Shown here: piece by piece, positions 22,701-35,000 of the stretch | Position numbering within the stretch: the first letter of the stretch is position 1 | Layout: the number at the start of each line of letters is the position of its first letter | Assembly: GCA_973895155.1 (NCBI GenBank) | Contig: OZ316891.1 | Location: forward strand, 20,150,001 to 20,214,000 | DNA length: 64,000 bases | Direction: 5' to 3' | From: Marsupella aquatica | Lineage: Eukaryota; Marchantiophyta | The notes under the pieces: model-generated | What the model saw: only the letters and a program-made list of their open reading frames with translations | What the model was told of the DNA's origin: nothing | The model's database searches: none | Position numbers and translations under genes: made by a program

Positions 22701-24408
22701 GGGAAGTTGCCGAAAGGAGTCTTGCTGGTTGGGCCACCAGGCACTGGCAAGACAATGCTGGCACGGGCCATTGCTGGTGAAGCTGGGGTGCCCTTTTTCT
22801 ATTGCAGTGGGAGTGAATTCGAGGAAATGTTTGTGGGTGTTGGGGCTCGAAGGGTGCGAGACCTTTTCTCTGCAGCAAAGAAACGATCTCCGTGCATCAT
22901 ATTCATGGATGAGATTGATGCCATTGGTGGAAGCAGGAATCCTAAGGACCAGCAATATATGAAAATGACATTGAATCAACTTTTGGTAGAGCTGGATGGA
23001 TTTAAGCAAAACGAGGGTATCATCGTTATAGCAGCCACTAATTTTCCAGAATCATTGGATAAAGCATTGGTTCGCCCTGGTCGTTTTGATCGTCATGTGG
23101 TGGTACCAAATCCTGATGTTGGAGGACGGAGACAGATTCTAGAGGCGCACATGTCTAAGGTTTGGTTTGCATCCACGTGTCCCTTCCGTTCTGTCAACAT
23201 ATTGCAAAATGTGGTCTTGACTAGAGTAAATTTAATATCAGTGAATTGAGGCAAATGAAGAAGATGGTGCAGACTTCTATGTATTATTCCTGAGTTGCAA
23301 TAGAGTACCATGGTTTGGTTGGTTAGAAAGCAGTAATTTCAGGATGCCATAGTATATGAAATTGTCTCACATAATTGAAGTTTGTGGTGTGCAATGAACA
23401 GGTACCAAAAGCAGAGGATGTGGATCTTTCTATTATTGCACGAGGCACGCCAGGGTTCTCCGGTGCAGATCTGGCTAATTTAGTCAATGTCTCTGCATTG
23501 AAGGCTGCAATGGATGGCCAAAAGTCTGTCAGTATGACAGATCTCGAGTATGCCAAAGATAAGATAATGATGGGCAGTGAGCGCAAATCAGCTGTCATAT
23601 CAGAGGAGTCAAGGAGACTAACTGCATACCATGAAGGAGGCCATGCTCTTGTAGCCCTCTACACTGACGGTATGGGTTTAAATTCCAAATCTAGAATCGA
23701 CCTATTGTTAGCATTGTGTTCTTAATACAAGCAACATGTTGATTCGAATCTATTGATGAATCTGGAGTGGAATTTATCGTGTCAGGTGCTCTTTCTGTGC
23801 ATAAGGCAACAATTGTACCTCGAGGTATGGCTTTGGGGATGGTGTCACAACTGCCAGAGAAAGATGAAACAAGCTTTTCTCGCAAGCAAATGTTGGCCCG
23901 CTTAGATGTTTGCATGGGTGGTCGTGTAGCTGAAGAACTGATATTTGGAGAAGGAGAGGTCACATCTGGTGCCTCGTCAGACATTGTCTCAGCCACAAGG
24001 TTGGCTAGAGAAATGGTGACCAAGTATGGAATGAGCAAAGCAGTTGGGGTGGTAGCACATAACTATGAGGATGACGGTAAGAGCATGAGTACCGAGACAC
24101 GTTTATTGGTAGAGCAGGAGGTTAGGGATTTGCTGCAAAACGCATATGAGAATGCCAAACTCATCCTCACCACTCGCCAAAGAGAGCTTCACACTCTTGC
24201 CAATGCTTTGATGGAGAGGGAGACTCTCACAGGAACTCAAATCAAGGCATTGCTTGCAAATGTTAGCTCTCCCACTCCTAAACCTGTCCCCATGACGACA
24301 CTTCCCTCCCCTTCATCAGCTGCAGCTTCAGCTGCTGGGGCTGCAGCAGCGGCCGCAGCAGCAGCAGCAGCCAAGGCAAAGTCTGTTACACAACCAGCAG
24401 GGACATGA
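19703..24408 (+). CDS. FTSH4: Mitochondrial i-AAA protease, FTSH4 type (8 exons)
   Basis: Exons are 19703-19729, 20517-20631, 20922-21206, 21641-21892, 22417-22541, 22683-23159, 23402-23669 and 23786-24408, giving 723 residues with every phase in agreement. The start MAWRRL matches plant FTSH4 and begins an Arg-rich presequence. A plant FTSH4 N-terminal block follows ([25 protein letters not shown]), then one membrane segment at about 202-219 ([18 protein letters not shown]). The AAA+ module has Walker A GPPGTGKT (285-292) and Walker [11 protein letters not shown] (about 339-348), then the second region of homology and the zinc-protease motif HEGGH (504-508). The end is a poly-Ala tail like that of plant FTSH4. 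Known role: hexameric ATP- and zinc-dependent protease of the inner mitochondrial membrane facing the intermembrane space, for quality control. All key residues are intact. The first exon is only nine codons, and its donor CAG/GTGGCT is inferred. Confidence 0.96.
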
Positions 24409-25239
24409 CGATCGAGGAGGTTGGCATTCATACATGTTCCTCAGTACTCTCCCAATGAATCATGCCAATCTACCCTTTAAACATTTGCAGGAGGGAGATC
24501 CTTCAAACTTACATTCGGCTCTCCCAACCCGTAAATAAATTATCGTCTGGATCTCTTCCATCTGATATCGCTGGAAGGTGATCTTTAAATGTAAATTGAT
24601 AGAGACCGGAGAACCCGGAAGCCTGGTGGCAGATTTGGCGGTAATTGAGGAACTAGGGTGTCCCGCCACTCAGGACGCAGTGAATTTTGACTCTTCGCAG
24701 TCTTCAGCAATGGAGTCCATGATTCTGATTTGCCTGATATCCATCTCATTACTGGATGAGGTACCTTATCGGACATTGAAGGCGGATGGATTCAGACAGG
24801 GAAGTGGTGGTTTCATGGACATCACTCCCTTCAGATATTGTTCAAAGCGGGCTGTTTTCTGTGGCCCCCAGTTCAGGAATCTATAGTGGCACTACTGCTG
24901 CCTTTTATATACGTTCCGTCGCCGCAGAGTTGGGTTTGCCCTAGCATTTTGTGAATGTACCCATTTTTACATAGTCTCTCCATTCGAGAGTGGATCAGTT
25001 ATAACAGATTTGCATACTTTAGACCAAAGGTCAAAATGCAAGATATGTGCTGGTTTCTATACAGTGCTTGAACTTTATAGCTTGCGGGTATTGGTGTACA
25101 CAGTGGACTGGTTCTGCAACGGATTTCACATGTACCTCACAACTTGTCATTGACCGAGTGTTGTGGTTATACTTGTAAATGTCAAAGACGTGAATGCTAC
25201 CGACGGTTCATGAATAAATGTCTGCGCTGTAAAAAATAA
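24409..25239 (+). other. 3' UTR and downstream flank of FTSH4
   Basis: No further gene is seen. Candidate poly(A) signals AATAAA occur at 25213-25218 and within AAAAAATAAACG near 25231-25242. Where transcription ends cannot be read directly. Confidence 0.45.
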
Positions 25240-25455
25240 ACGCGATTCATCCATCGGCACTGTGTAGGGAAAGAAATAAAAAGCTGCACTTGGTCAGATG
25301 TGTAGGAAGTGATTCATATGTGGGAGCAGTGTGTCGGGAAAGAAATAAAAAGTTCTCACTTGGCAAGATTGTGCAGAATGTGATTCATCTATCTTGAGTG
25401 CAATAAAAAGCTTCACTAGGTAAGATGTGTAGAATATGATTCATCTGTGGGCGCG
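25240..25455. repeat. Minisatellite of about 60-70 bp, three units
   Basis: Units contain GATTCAT, then GTGTAGGGAAAGAAATAAAA, GCTGCACTTGG and CAGATGTGTAG..GTGATTCAT. Landmark GATTCAT falls near 25244, 25311, 25381 and 25438. The third unit has lost part of the GGGAAAGAAATAAAA box. Each unit carries an AATAAA hexamer, so the array places several potential poly(A) signals just past FTSH4. Confidence 0.8.
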
Positions 25456-28045
25456 GTGTGATGTGAAAGGCAGCTACACCATACGTAAGTCAAAGTAGTT
25501 TGGGGCAACGCATTTGGACCAGGGCAACACAGCTAGAGTGAGGCCCCACAGCGCGCCTGGACTAAAGCTCTGCATCCAAATTTGTATCGGGTAGCGCAAA
25601 GTGCACCTGTTCCCAAAATATGTAGCACTCTGCACTCGAATGGCACCGTCACCGCGCCTGAGTAGCACTGATTTATGAGTGATCTCAAGGAGATAGTAGG
25701 TGTGTTGCAAAGTGGGTAATGCAGGCTATCCAGGGAGAAAGTTAATTCCCGGGTTGCTACATACTTACACTGCTAGACCTGAGCACTAAGTAGGGCATAA
25801 CTTTTGACAGTAAACTTTGTTTGGAGACTTTGAGACCTCATTGCAATCAACATTTGGGAGCCAAACAAGAGGGCAGGTACAACAAACCTTGTTAAGCCTT
25901 CTTGTCGTGTACACAAGAGGGCAGGTCCAACAAACCATGTTAGCATTCTTGTCGGGGGCCAAAAATATAATAAACCAAAGTTGGTCCAAGGGTGGCAAGT
26001 CCCTAGAAATGGTTTCTCTATACACTAGAAGTGTATATGAGACCCTACAAGGACTAGCAAGCTCCTTGCAAGAAAGCCCTAGGTTGGTTGGCTCCGAAGC
26101 TTGAGTCAGCTAAGGGAGGCTAGTTCCGCTTTGCGTTGAGGACGCCCAATTGATAGTTGCGCCATTCCCAGATCTACATTGTGAGACACACAAGTGACCT
26201 AGCACTACTGCACTTGTTGCAAAGCTAGCGATGAAGGTTATAAGGCAAAGGGATCCCTTGGGAAGGGGACAATGTGCAACATTATGAGTATTGTTAGATC
26301 TGGCCTGGTTTAAAGAGCACCCTGGGAGTGCATTGCATGCTATCAACATGTAAATTTTGGTTCTCATGCATAAAACAACATAATCTGTGTGGTAATCATA
26401 TAGGGACTTTGGTTGGGACAATTTGAAAGCCCAAAGATATGTGTATATATAAACTTTCTCCAATGGGTTTGCTCAGTTACTTTCTCATAGTTTGAATGTT
26501 TTGTGATCCTAGTGTAGTGCTCCCCACCATATGCAACAATTGGTGCTCCTGGCCCCACTACATGACTACCACTAGATGGTTGACTAGGGTTCACTAGTGG
26601 CCCAAAGACTAGGTTTGGTCGCTTGGGGTTCCTGGTGGTTGCTTGGCTGCAGTGTAGTGTCCTGCCATTTCTCCCTAGCCATTGGGGCTTGTTTTATTTG
26701 TCACCATTGGTTTAGCAGCGGGTGTCATTGAATGTATTTGGTGCACTATTACATTTCACAAAAAAAGGAAAAAAAATTTAAAATATGTTGGGGTCTATTG
26801 GAGATAAGGGGAAAAAAGTTTTAAATATGTTGGGGTCTATTGGAGACAAGGTTTGGTTTTGTTGAGCCAAAAAACTTTCCCAGGTGTGTCTATTAAGCAG
26901 TTCTCTTGTAGTATCTTCAAATTGAATACTAGCTCTCTCCAAAGTGTGACAATAACTGGGTGTCTCGCCCTCTTTTTTGGCCCCTTGGGATTGTTTTCCT
27001 TGTCTCTGCTAGTTTTCACTGAGGGTGCCATTGAATTCATTTCGTGCACGACACCTGTCGCAGTATCTCCAATTTGAATGTCAACTTTCTCCAAAGAGTG
27101 ACAATTGCTCAGCGTCCTGCCATTTCTTCTAACCCTCAAGGGTTCATGATGGTTGCTTGACGGTGTTAGGGGTAACATTAGTTTTGGGTTAGGTTCTTGA
27201 TGCTTAGGCTAAACCGTCATTAGGGTGTTAGGGTGACGATTAGCCATGACTCTCGCATCTAGTATATAGAGGGGCTAGGGAGAGCTCGTCTTGGAGACTC
27301 ATGCTCATTGTTGAGGGAGCTAGCTAGGTGCTAGGAGGAGAGCTTGTGCAAGGAGTCTTTGTGTGGCCATGGTGACCAAAGCTTAGTAAAGCTCTTATGT
27401 GTTTCCATAGACATAGCCTTGACAAAGGTGAACCATGTATCTCTTGGTGTCGGTGTGTGCATGTTTGTTGGTTGTTTTGTGAGGTTTTTCCAACAGGCGG
27501 CGCTACTGTGTCCTGCCCTTTTCCCTTCCACTTAGGATTCTTTTTCTTGTCTCCACTGATTTTGCAGGGCTCATTGAATATGCTAGCTTCATTGCCCAAG
27601 CATTGCTCAGACCCACTGTTGCTTCCCCACTCTACTGTGCCCTCACCCTGAAACTTGCAGACACCTGCAGTCGTGGTCTAGAGGCTGCACTCTAGAGAAT
27701 ACGCCCCAAGAGTGTAGCTTTGGATCGTGAATAATTAATTAGATTTGGTGCATTGTCACCTTACACCCCAAGAGTGTAGCTTTGGATTGTGAATAATTAA
27801 TTAGATTTGGTGCATCGTCACCTTGCACTGAAAAAAATAGATATGAAAATTAGAGTTTCTCATAAAGTGGTCAATTCAGGGTGAGTCCACCTTTTATCTC
27901 TCTCAAATTCAGGTTAACACTCAAACACAGCTTCAACAACTCACGTTTAGATTACAGGCTCAAACTACAAGAAGGCCTCCCAGAGTTGCTTCACCCTAAG
28001 TCATTGATTGGGTCCTTTCCCTGAGGGTCATGTCTCCGGTTGGGC
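25456..28045. other. Gene-free region with several decayed repeats
   Basis: The stretch 25920-26170 is a copy of the dispersed repeat with ACCAAAGTTGGTCC (also at 4440-4640 and 52840-52990). A 48-bp block, AATATGTTGGGGTCTATTGG plus flank, is duplicated at about 26782-26870. Segments near 26930-27030, 27080-27130 and 27500-27580 share themes such as CTCCAAAG.GTGACAAT and CCTTGTCTC..CT..TTT. A 66-bp tandem duplication containing CCCAAGAGTGTAGCTTTGGA occupies about 27702-27832. No gene could be supported. Confidence 0.55.
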
Positions 28046-28049
28046 GCCC

Positions 28050-28755
28050 TTTGTTTTTTGGCAATGTGATATATATTAAGTATGGGGTAATGACGGTTTG
28101 GTCTGGGGTTACTAGTTTGTAACCCTATGACCCAGAAAGTGAGAAATGCTGACCGGTGGCATCCGGGAAGTTTTTCTGAGCTTTGTGGGAACAGGGTTTA
28201 GACAGTAACCCCAGCCCACACAGTCATTATCATACATAATTCCTATCAGGAAGAAAGGTTATCGGAGTGTAACCTTTTCTACTAGGTGCCACCATTTCCA
28301 TAACCCTATGCCCAGAAAGTCTTGCCCGGTAATCTTTTTCAGGGTAGGTATGACGTATGATAATGGCAGTTTGGATTGGGGTTCTAGTCTAAGACCTGTT
28401 CTCACAAAGCTCAGAAAAAATTCTCGACTGCTGTTGATCAACATTTCCTCACTTTCTGTCACAGGGTTACATACTAGTAACCCCAGACCAAAGAGTCATT
28501 ACCCTATACATATATCCCACTTTCTAGTCATAGGGTTACATACTAGTAACCCCATACCAAACAGTCATTACCCTATACATATACTTGCCCCAAAAAAATT
28601 TACCAGTCAAGACTTTGGAAATAGTGGCACCTAGTATCATTACCCTATACATATACCTGCCCGGGAAAAAGATTACCAGTCAAGACTTTGGAAATAGTGG
28701 CAGATTACCAGACTTTGGAAATAGTGGCACCTAGTAGAAAAGGTTACACAAGTAA
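28050..28755. mobile_element. Foldback / MITE-like inverted-repeat element with nested copies
   Basis: The core is a long imperfect palindrome centred near 28294. The left arm starts GGTAATGAC (28086) and runs through TTTGGTCTGGGGTTACTAG and TTTTTCTGAGCTTTGTG. The right arm, ending GTCATTACC at 28503, is its reverse complement base for base over most of about 200 bp. The outer flanks TGATATATATTAAGTATGG (left) and CATATATCCC (right) extend the similarity. To the right, two or three further partial arms follow (28520-28585, 28590-28640, 28670-28750), including AGACTTTGGAAATAGTGGCACC, inverted relative to 28275-28330. It looks like a non-autonomous foldback/MITE that duplicated in place. No transposase is present. 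Confidence 0.8.
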
Positions 28756-28880
28756 CCTTTGTTCGTGGAAGTACGAGTTCGAAACAAGACTAACCTTTGT
28801 TCGTGACAGGAAAAGTACGAGTTCCAAACAAGACCAACCTTTGTTCGTGACAGGAAGTGCGAGTTCCAAACAAGACAACT
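28756..28880. repeat. Tandem repeat of about 38-44 bp, three units
   Basis: Units run AACCTTTGTTCGTG(ACAGG)AAGTACGAGTTC.AAACAAGAC. Starts fall near 28756, 28793 and 28837. The first lacks the ACAGG insert. The array abuts the foldback element and ends about 170 bases before the SPT6 start codon, so it probably lies in or next to the SPT6 promoter. Confidence 0.8.
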
Positions 28881-29047
28881 TGGTGACGGAGAGAGTTGCT
28901 CCACACCGCTAGAGAGCTCTTTGTTATTTCACTCAGGTTGTGACTTAATAGTAGTGCGGGGGGGAGGGAGGTCCCTGGCGGACGGACGGACAACAATTTT
29001 TTCGGGAGCCCTTGCTTGGCTCAGGAATCTGCCCCCGAGGACGAGCT

Positions 29048-32000
29048 ATGGCGAAGGGGCAAATTTCCGATGACGAGGAGGAAGAGGAGGAGTTCGAAGA
29101 AGGGGAGGATCTTCAGGACGCCGAGGGAGGCGAAGACGGGGGTTCGGATGAGGAAGACGAAGGTGGATTGACAGTTTTGACTGGAGATGTTTTTGGGTGA
29201 CATGTTTTCTTACGGTGGACTTTGCCTTTTTGTTGGTCGAATTGTAGTTATCCTAATTGCAATTTTCGGGGGTTGGGGATGCAGAGGAGGGCCAGGATGA
29301 GTATGAGAAGGATGGTTTTATAGTGGACGAGGATGAGGACGAGGAGCCCGAGGAAGAGGAGCAACAAAGGAGCAGCGACGAAGAAGCCAAAGCTCGGAAG
29401 AAGAAGAGGAAGAAAAGGTACTAATCTACTGCGCGTGTCCGGAACAATTTATTCGTTTCGATTGCGGTTGGCTTGCGCTGTGTTGAAAAATGATTAAGTC
29501 ACCGTTATATTCCTCAACTTAGGGTTTCTCTCTAAGCTCGACGGTTCTCCATCCGACGGAGTCCTCATGCATTTCTGAACTTGCTGATAGGAACGAAGAG
29601 GAAGATGAACTCGACGAGGACGACTATGAGCTCCTTAGGGAGCACAATGTCTTTCATCGCCCAAAATCTGTGAGTTCGTTGCTGGAAGTTCTTGAGCCCC
29701 CGTTAATCTCATGTGTTGGTCGGCAAAGTGCCCTTTCCACACTTCAGCTGCGCTTGAATCTTGACGTTTTTGTCAGCTAACTAGCTAAGTAATCAATGGC
29801 ACGCAGGGTAACAAAACAAAGTTTAAGCGGTTGAAAAAGGCCGGCAAACAAGGTGTAGTTGACGATCGGCGACCCAGAGGGGGGCTGTCGGATGACGAGG
29901 AGGAGGAGGAAGAAGGTGGTAGGCGAGGTCGCACTGCGGAGGAGGAGCTCAAGCGGTCATTATTTGGCGATGATGAGGGTGAGTCTATTGTGTATTCTGT
30001 AGGCACGCCAGTTGTGACGAGGGACTAGGGTTGTCTTAGCCTGCAATAATCCGTCTTACATGACATTTTGTGTAGGTGTACCCCCTGATGATGTCGGGGA
30101 GGAGGAAGAAGAACCGGAGGAAGAAGAGGAAATTGGGGAAGAAGATGACGAAATGGCAGATTTCATTGTCGATGAAGAAGAAGGCGAGGATGAAGGCCAA
30201 CCTTTTCGGTAAGTGAGGCTAGTGCGTCATTTAGGATGTCTACACACTTTCGTTTTTGTTTTGACCTCTTTGCATTGTATGTTCCTTATTTTCTTATCAA
30301 GTATTTGAACCTTTCGGGCAGACGGAAGAAAGCGAAAAAGAAGAAGGCACCGAGGCAAGCTCCAGGAATCTCATCTTTTGCACTTCAAGAAGCCCAAGAC
30401 ATTTTTGGAGATGTCTCGGCGCTCTTGGATGCCAGACGGCAGCAGGAGTTGGAAGCGCATAAGGCAGAGATGGATCTCGAAGGGGATGAGGATGAATTTG
30501 GAAGAAAGAAGTCAAGTAAATTACTGGAGAAGCAATTCGAGCCTAGTTTACTCGAAGAGAAATTTATGACGGAGAAAGATGATCAAATTCGTGACATTGA
30601 TGTAGCTGAAAGACTCCAAGTAAGCCGTCCTGCATCTATCGGGGATATAATTGCACCCAAAAGTCGTTTCTTTACCGTTGGTCGTTTTATTACTTCGTTG
30701 CAGGGTTATCCTCCGGCGTTACCGAGTACTGTTTCAGTTGTACCTGGACCTCTTTAGCGTCATCCACCATTTGATTTTTCGATATACAATTATGACTGTT
30801 GGCCGTCAAATTGACCTCAGGTTTTGGAGGAGATGGTGGGATCATTCCCTCCAGCAGAGACTGTATCTAAGGGAGCTTCATGGATTTATGAACGGGCCTT
30901 TGGCAAAGATGCATTCTGGAAAGTTCCAGGATTCGAGAGTATTGTACGAGTGGACAAGGAAGAAATAGTGAAACAAATTGCCTCTGTTCTTCATCTAGTA
31001 CACGAAGAGAAACTTGAGGTCTCCCTTTCTCACCTTTCATGAACTATTTGGTTTGTCAGCCATATCCAAAATTTTCAAAATGGGCTCGCAGTGCAGATTC
31101 TATAATGAACCTTGAGAGAATGTTAAAGTCGGTCTCAAAGCCAGGTTTGCTCCTATTTCTTGCGAAGTGATGTCTCAGAGACATTTTGCCTGTGCTTCCC
31201 TGCAGCTGCCCTTTATAGCGATGTACAGGAAGGAACGGTGCCTGGACCTCTTGCAGGAACCCGAAGACCAGTACGGGGATTCAAGTGGTGATGGAAGGCC
31301 AAAGTTAATTCGTTACGAGGTCCGTGCCCTAGTTTCCATTGGTGTTTGGTTGTTACTGAGGTGATCAGCCCGTATTTGTAGTTTGTGGACGTGCTTGAGT
31401 ACCTGACAAGTCGAGAGGTGTCCGTAATCTTCCAGGCATTATGGGCAGTTCAACACTGGGACAAGAAATGGCTGCTCTTACGTCGGAGGAAACTTGGCCT
31501 TGAAGGAATCTACGAGAAGCGCAAACTTTATGAGTCTCGTAGAGGCAATTCAAAAGAGGATCTGTTTCAGTCAATTCTCGAAGCACTCAGGGAAGCTGAA
31601 TCAGAGCAGGCCGTAGATGATGTGGATGCAAAGTTCAACCTGCATTTTCCTCCAGATGAGATTGATGTGGAGCCAGGCCAATTTAAAAGACCAAAGCGAA
31701 GGTCTTTCTACAGTATGTGTCGCAAAGCTGGCTTGGGGGTCGTTGCAAGCCGTTTTGGACTGAGCCCTGAAAAGTTTGGGGAGAACATTTCAGTCATGTA
31801 CAAGGTCAGCAAATTTGACAGAGTTGGGCAATAACTGGTTGGTGTAGCAGGAGGATAAGACAAATACGTGTTTTGGTTACTGTGATGCTTGCTGGATTGA
31901 CCTCAATGCCTAATGAGAGGGGTTGTCTTGCATTTTTCAGAGGCATGAGGTTGAGGATGACGCGTTAGAACCCCTAGAAGTTGCAAGCGCGCATCTGGGA

Positions 32001-35000
32001 AGTGAATTTAGGGATCCAATATCAGTTCTGAAAGGTGCGAGGCACATGGTAAGTTTGCTTCTGTTACGTGTTAGTGCTGAAAATTACAGACTTGGAAATG
32101 AAATAGTCTAATCTCCCCCCCCCCCCCCCCCCCCCCTCCCAATCTACGGCACTGATGAAATGTCTGGCTTGTTGTAGGTTGCTGTGGAGATTAGCACTGA
32201 GCCACCAGTCCGTGAGTACGTTCGCCATGTTTATATAGAGAAGGCTGTTATCAGTACAAAGCCTACTCTGGAGGGAAACACGGTGATAGATGCATTCCAT
32301 CAGTATTCTGGTGTGAAGTGGCTTCGAAATAAGCCTGCAGATAAATTTGACGATGCACAGTGGCTGCTTATACAAAAGGCTGAAGAAGAAAAGCTACTTG
32401 AAGTGACAATTGGACTTGCGAAGACGGATGTCACGGATAATTTGATGCCAGAGTTTGAAAGACTGTACCTCAGTGATGGGGTCAGTGCTACAGCTCAACT
32501 TTGGAATGAGCAGAGGAAGCAGATTCTAAGCGATGCGTTGCTGCAAATGCTTCTCCCAGCAATGGAAAAAGAATTGAGGATGCTGTTAAGTTTACGAAGC
32601 AAGCAATGGGTGGGAGCACAGTGCGCAACAGAGTTGTGGAACAAGGTTTCAGTAGGACCGTATGTTGATCAAGATCCAGAGAAGCGAGATGAATCTTTTG
32701 ACCACGATGGATTGGCCCCAAGGGTCATGGCCTGCTGTTGGGGCCCTGGCAAGCCTGCAACAACGTTTGTGATGTTGGATTCTGCTGGGGAAATTGTTAA
32801 CATTCTCTACACAGGATACCTGACTATTCGTGATGAAGAGCGGAAAAAACAGGATCAGGAAAAACTCTTAGATTTTGTCATGGAAAATCAGCCCCATGTG
32901 GTTGTGTTAGGTGCTACTAATCTACAGTGTCGACGAATTCGAGATCAAATTTTTGAGGTAGGAATGATTTTTTTAAACAGTGGTACATTGTTGTGGCATG
33001 GCTGATGATCCTGCAAGCGTATGCTCATGTCTCTTCATTTTGGTAGATACGACTCTGAGCATAACCGTGGTCAATATGTCCAATTGAATCCAGTTAGTGG
33101 TACCGGTTCACCTGCATGCTGCCAAGCATGCCAATGTTCCGTTTCCAGTGAATGTACTTACTCTCATTTGTTTGACAATTTTGACCCTTTCTTTTTCAGG
33201 TCATCTTCAAGATTGTTGAAGAGCATCCTCGTGACTTGGCAGAGGGTTTGAATACCATTGGAGTTGTGTTTGGTGACGAGACGATTCCTTCGCTTTATGA
33301 GAACTCACGTATCTCGGAGGAGCAGCTCGTAGGTCATCCTGGTATGCATTGTGCTATTCCGAGTATTTTGTTCCCAGCGATACGGCTTCCTAACGTTCTG
33401 ACAGTTCATCCAGTATTAGGGTGCAAGTTGCCAGGGGCATTCGATTGAACATGAGAATGCCTTTTAAGTCTTGCAAATCAAGAGGTTGTTTTCTAGTACA
33501 CGTTGGCTAGACCTTTTTTTAGGGCCTGCGCCTTAAAGCTTTGAAAGGATCTTTGACCCTGTTATACTATCAGCTCTAGAACTAAGGTTGACTCAGCTCT
33601 TGTCCTGTGATACTTACTGTGGTTAACTATGCATACACTGCAGGCATTGTGAGACGGGCTGTTGGTCTTGGCAGGTATCTGCAGAATCCGTTGGCCATGG
33701 TAGCTACATTGTGTGGACCAGGCAAGGAGGTCCTTTCCTTAAGACTGCACTCTCTGCAGAGTTTTCTTGCACCAGACGAAGTGTATGAAACTTTAGAGCG
33801 AATAATGATTACGGTTACCAATCAAGTTGGTGTAGACGTCAATATGGCAGCATCACACGATTGGCTGTTCGCACCCCTGCAGTTTGTATCCGGTCTTGGG
33901 CCCAGAAAAGCGTCTTACGTCCAGCGTTCCATTCAAGGTGCTGGGCGTATCAGCACTCGGAGGGAATTGCTCGCAACGTTGCGTTTGATGGGGCGTAAAG
34001 TGTTTATTAACGCAGCTGGCTTTATCCGTGTCCGCGGGACTGGGCAGGCTTCCACTGGGAATCAAATTATGGACCCATTGGATGACACCCGTATTCATCC
34101 TGAATCATATGAGCTAGCCAAAAGAATGGCAGAAGATATCTTTTGTGAAGCTGAAGGGACAAAAGCAGAAGACATGGATGAGGATGCACTTGAACTAGCA
34201 ATTGAGCACGTAAAGAGGCATCCTTTACATTTAGCGCATTTGGATCTAGAGGTATATGCTACTCATTTGGCACAGAACGTATCAGTTGCCAATATGCAGA
34301 CCCTGCAGATGATTCGGTCAGAGCTGCTACATGGATACCAGGAATTGCGGAATCCTTCTAAACCACTCTCTCAGGATGAGGAATTTCACTTGCTTAGCGG
34401 TGAGACCGAGGATACCCTGGCGGAGGGAAGTATTGTTCACGTAACAGTTCGGAAAATTCAGCAGAACCGTGTCATGTGTGTTTTGGAATCTGGACTCCTA
34501 GGGTTTATAAATAAAGAGGATCTTTCAGATGAAGGCAATTTGGATCCTGCTGACAGTGTCTCTGAAGGGTCAATAGTGACCTGCCGGGTTAAAGCCGTCA
34601 ACAAAGCGGCTTATGGCGTGGACCTCACTTGCAAAGGGAGTGCTCTTCGATCTGAGAATTGGCCTTCCCGTCTTCCTAAAGATCCCTATTTCGTTCCAGA
34701 CCTGTCAGTCTTGCGGATCGAGGAGGAGAAAGCCAAGAAGAAAAGTGAAGAGGAGAAACGAAATGCTTTCAAACCTCGCATGATCGTGCATCCTCAATTT
34801 CAGAATGTGTCGTTGGTTGATGCAGTACAGGTGTGAGCACTACCCTATGTTGGCTGTTCCGTAGTTGTCTTGAAGGATCATCTCTCGAAAACGAAGTTGA
34901 GAGGGTTGTTTTACTGCCCACGTGCAGTTATGAGTTCGTAGTTTCCTTTGTTTTGCTGTGATTTCTAAGATTCGACATTCTGTGTAGTGATCTTGGGAGG

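Noticed and set aside
31060-31145. Possible extra SPT6 exon between exons 7 and 8
   Set aside because: Joining exon 7 directly to 31206 keeps the phase and gives the conserved LPFIAMYRKE; no in-frame conserved sequence was seen in between.
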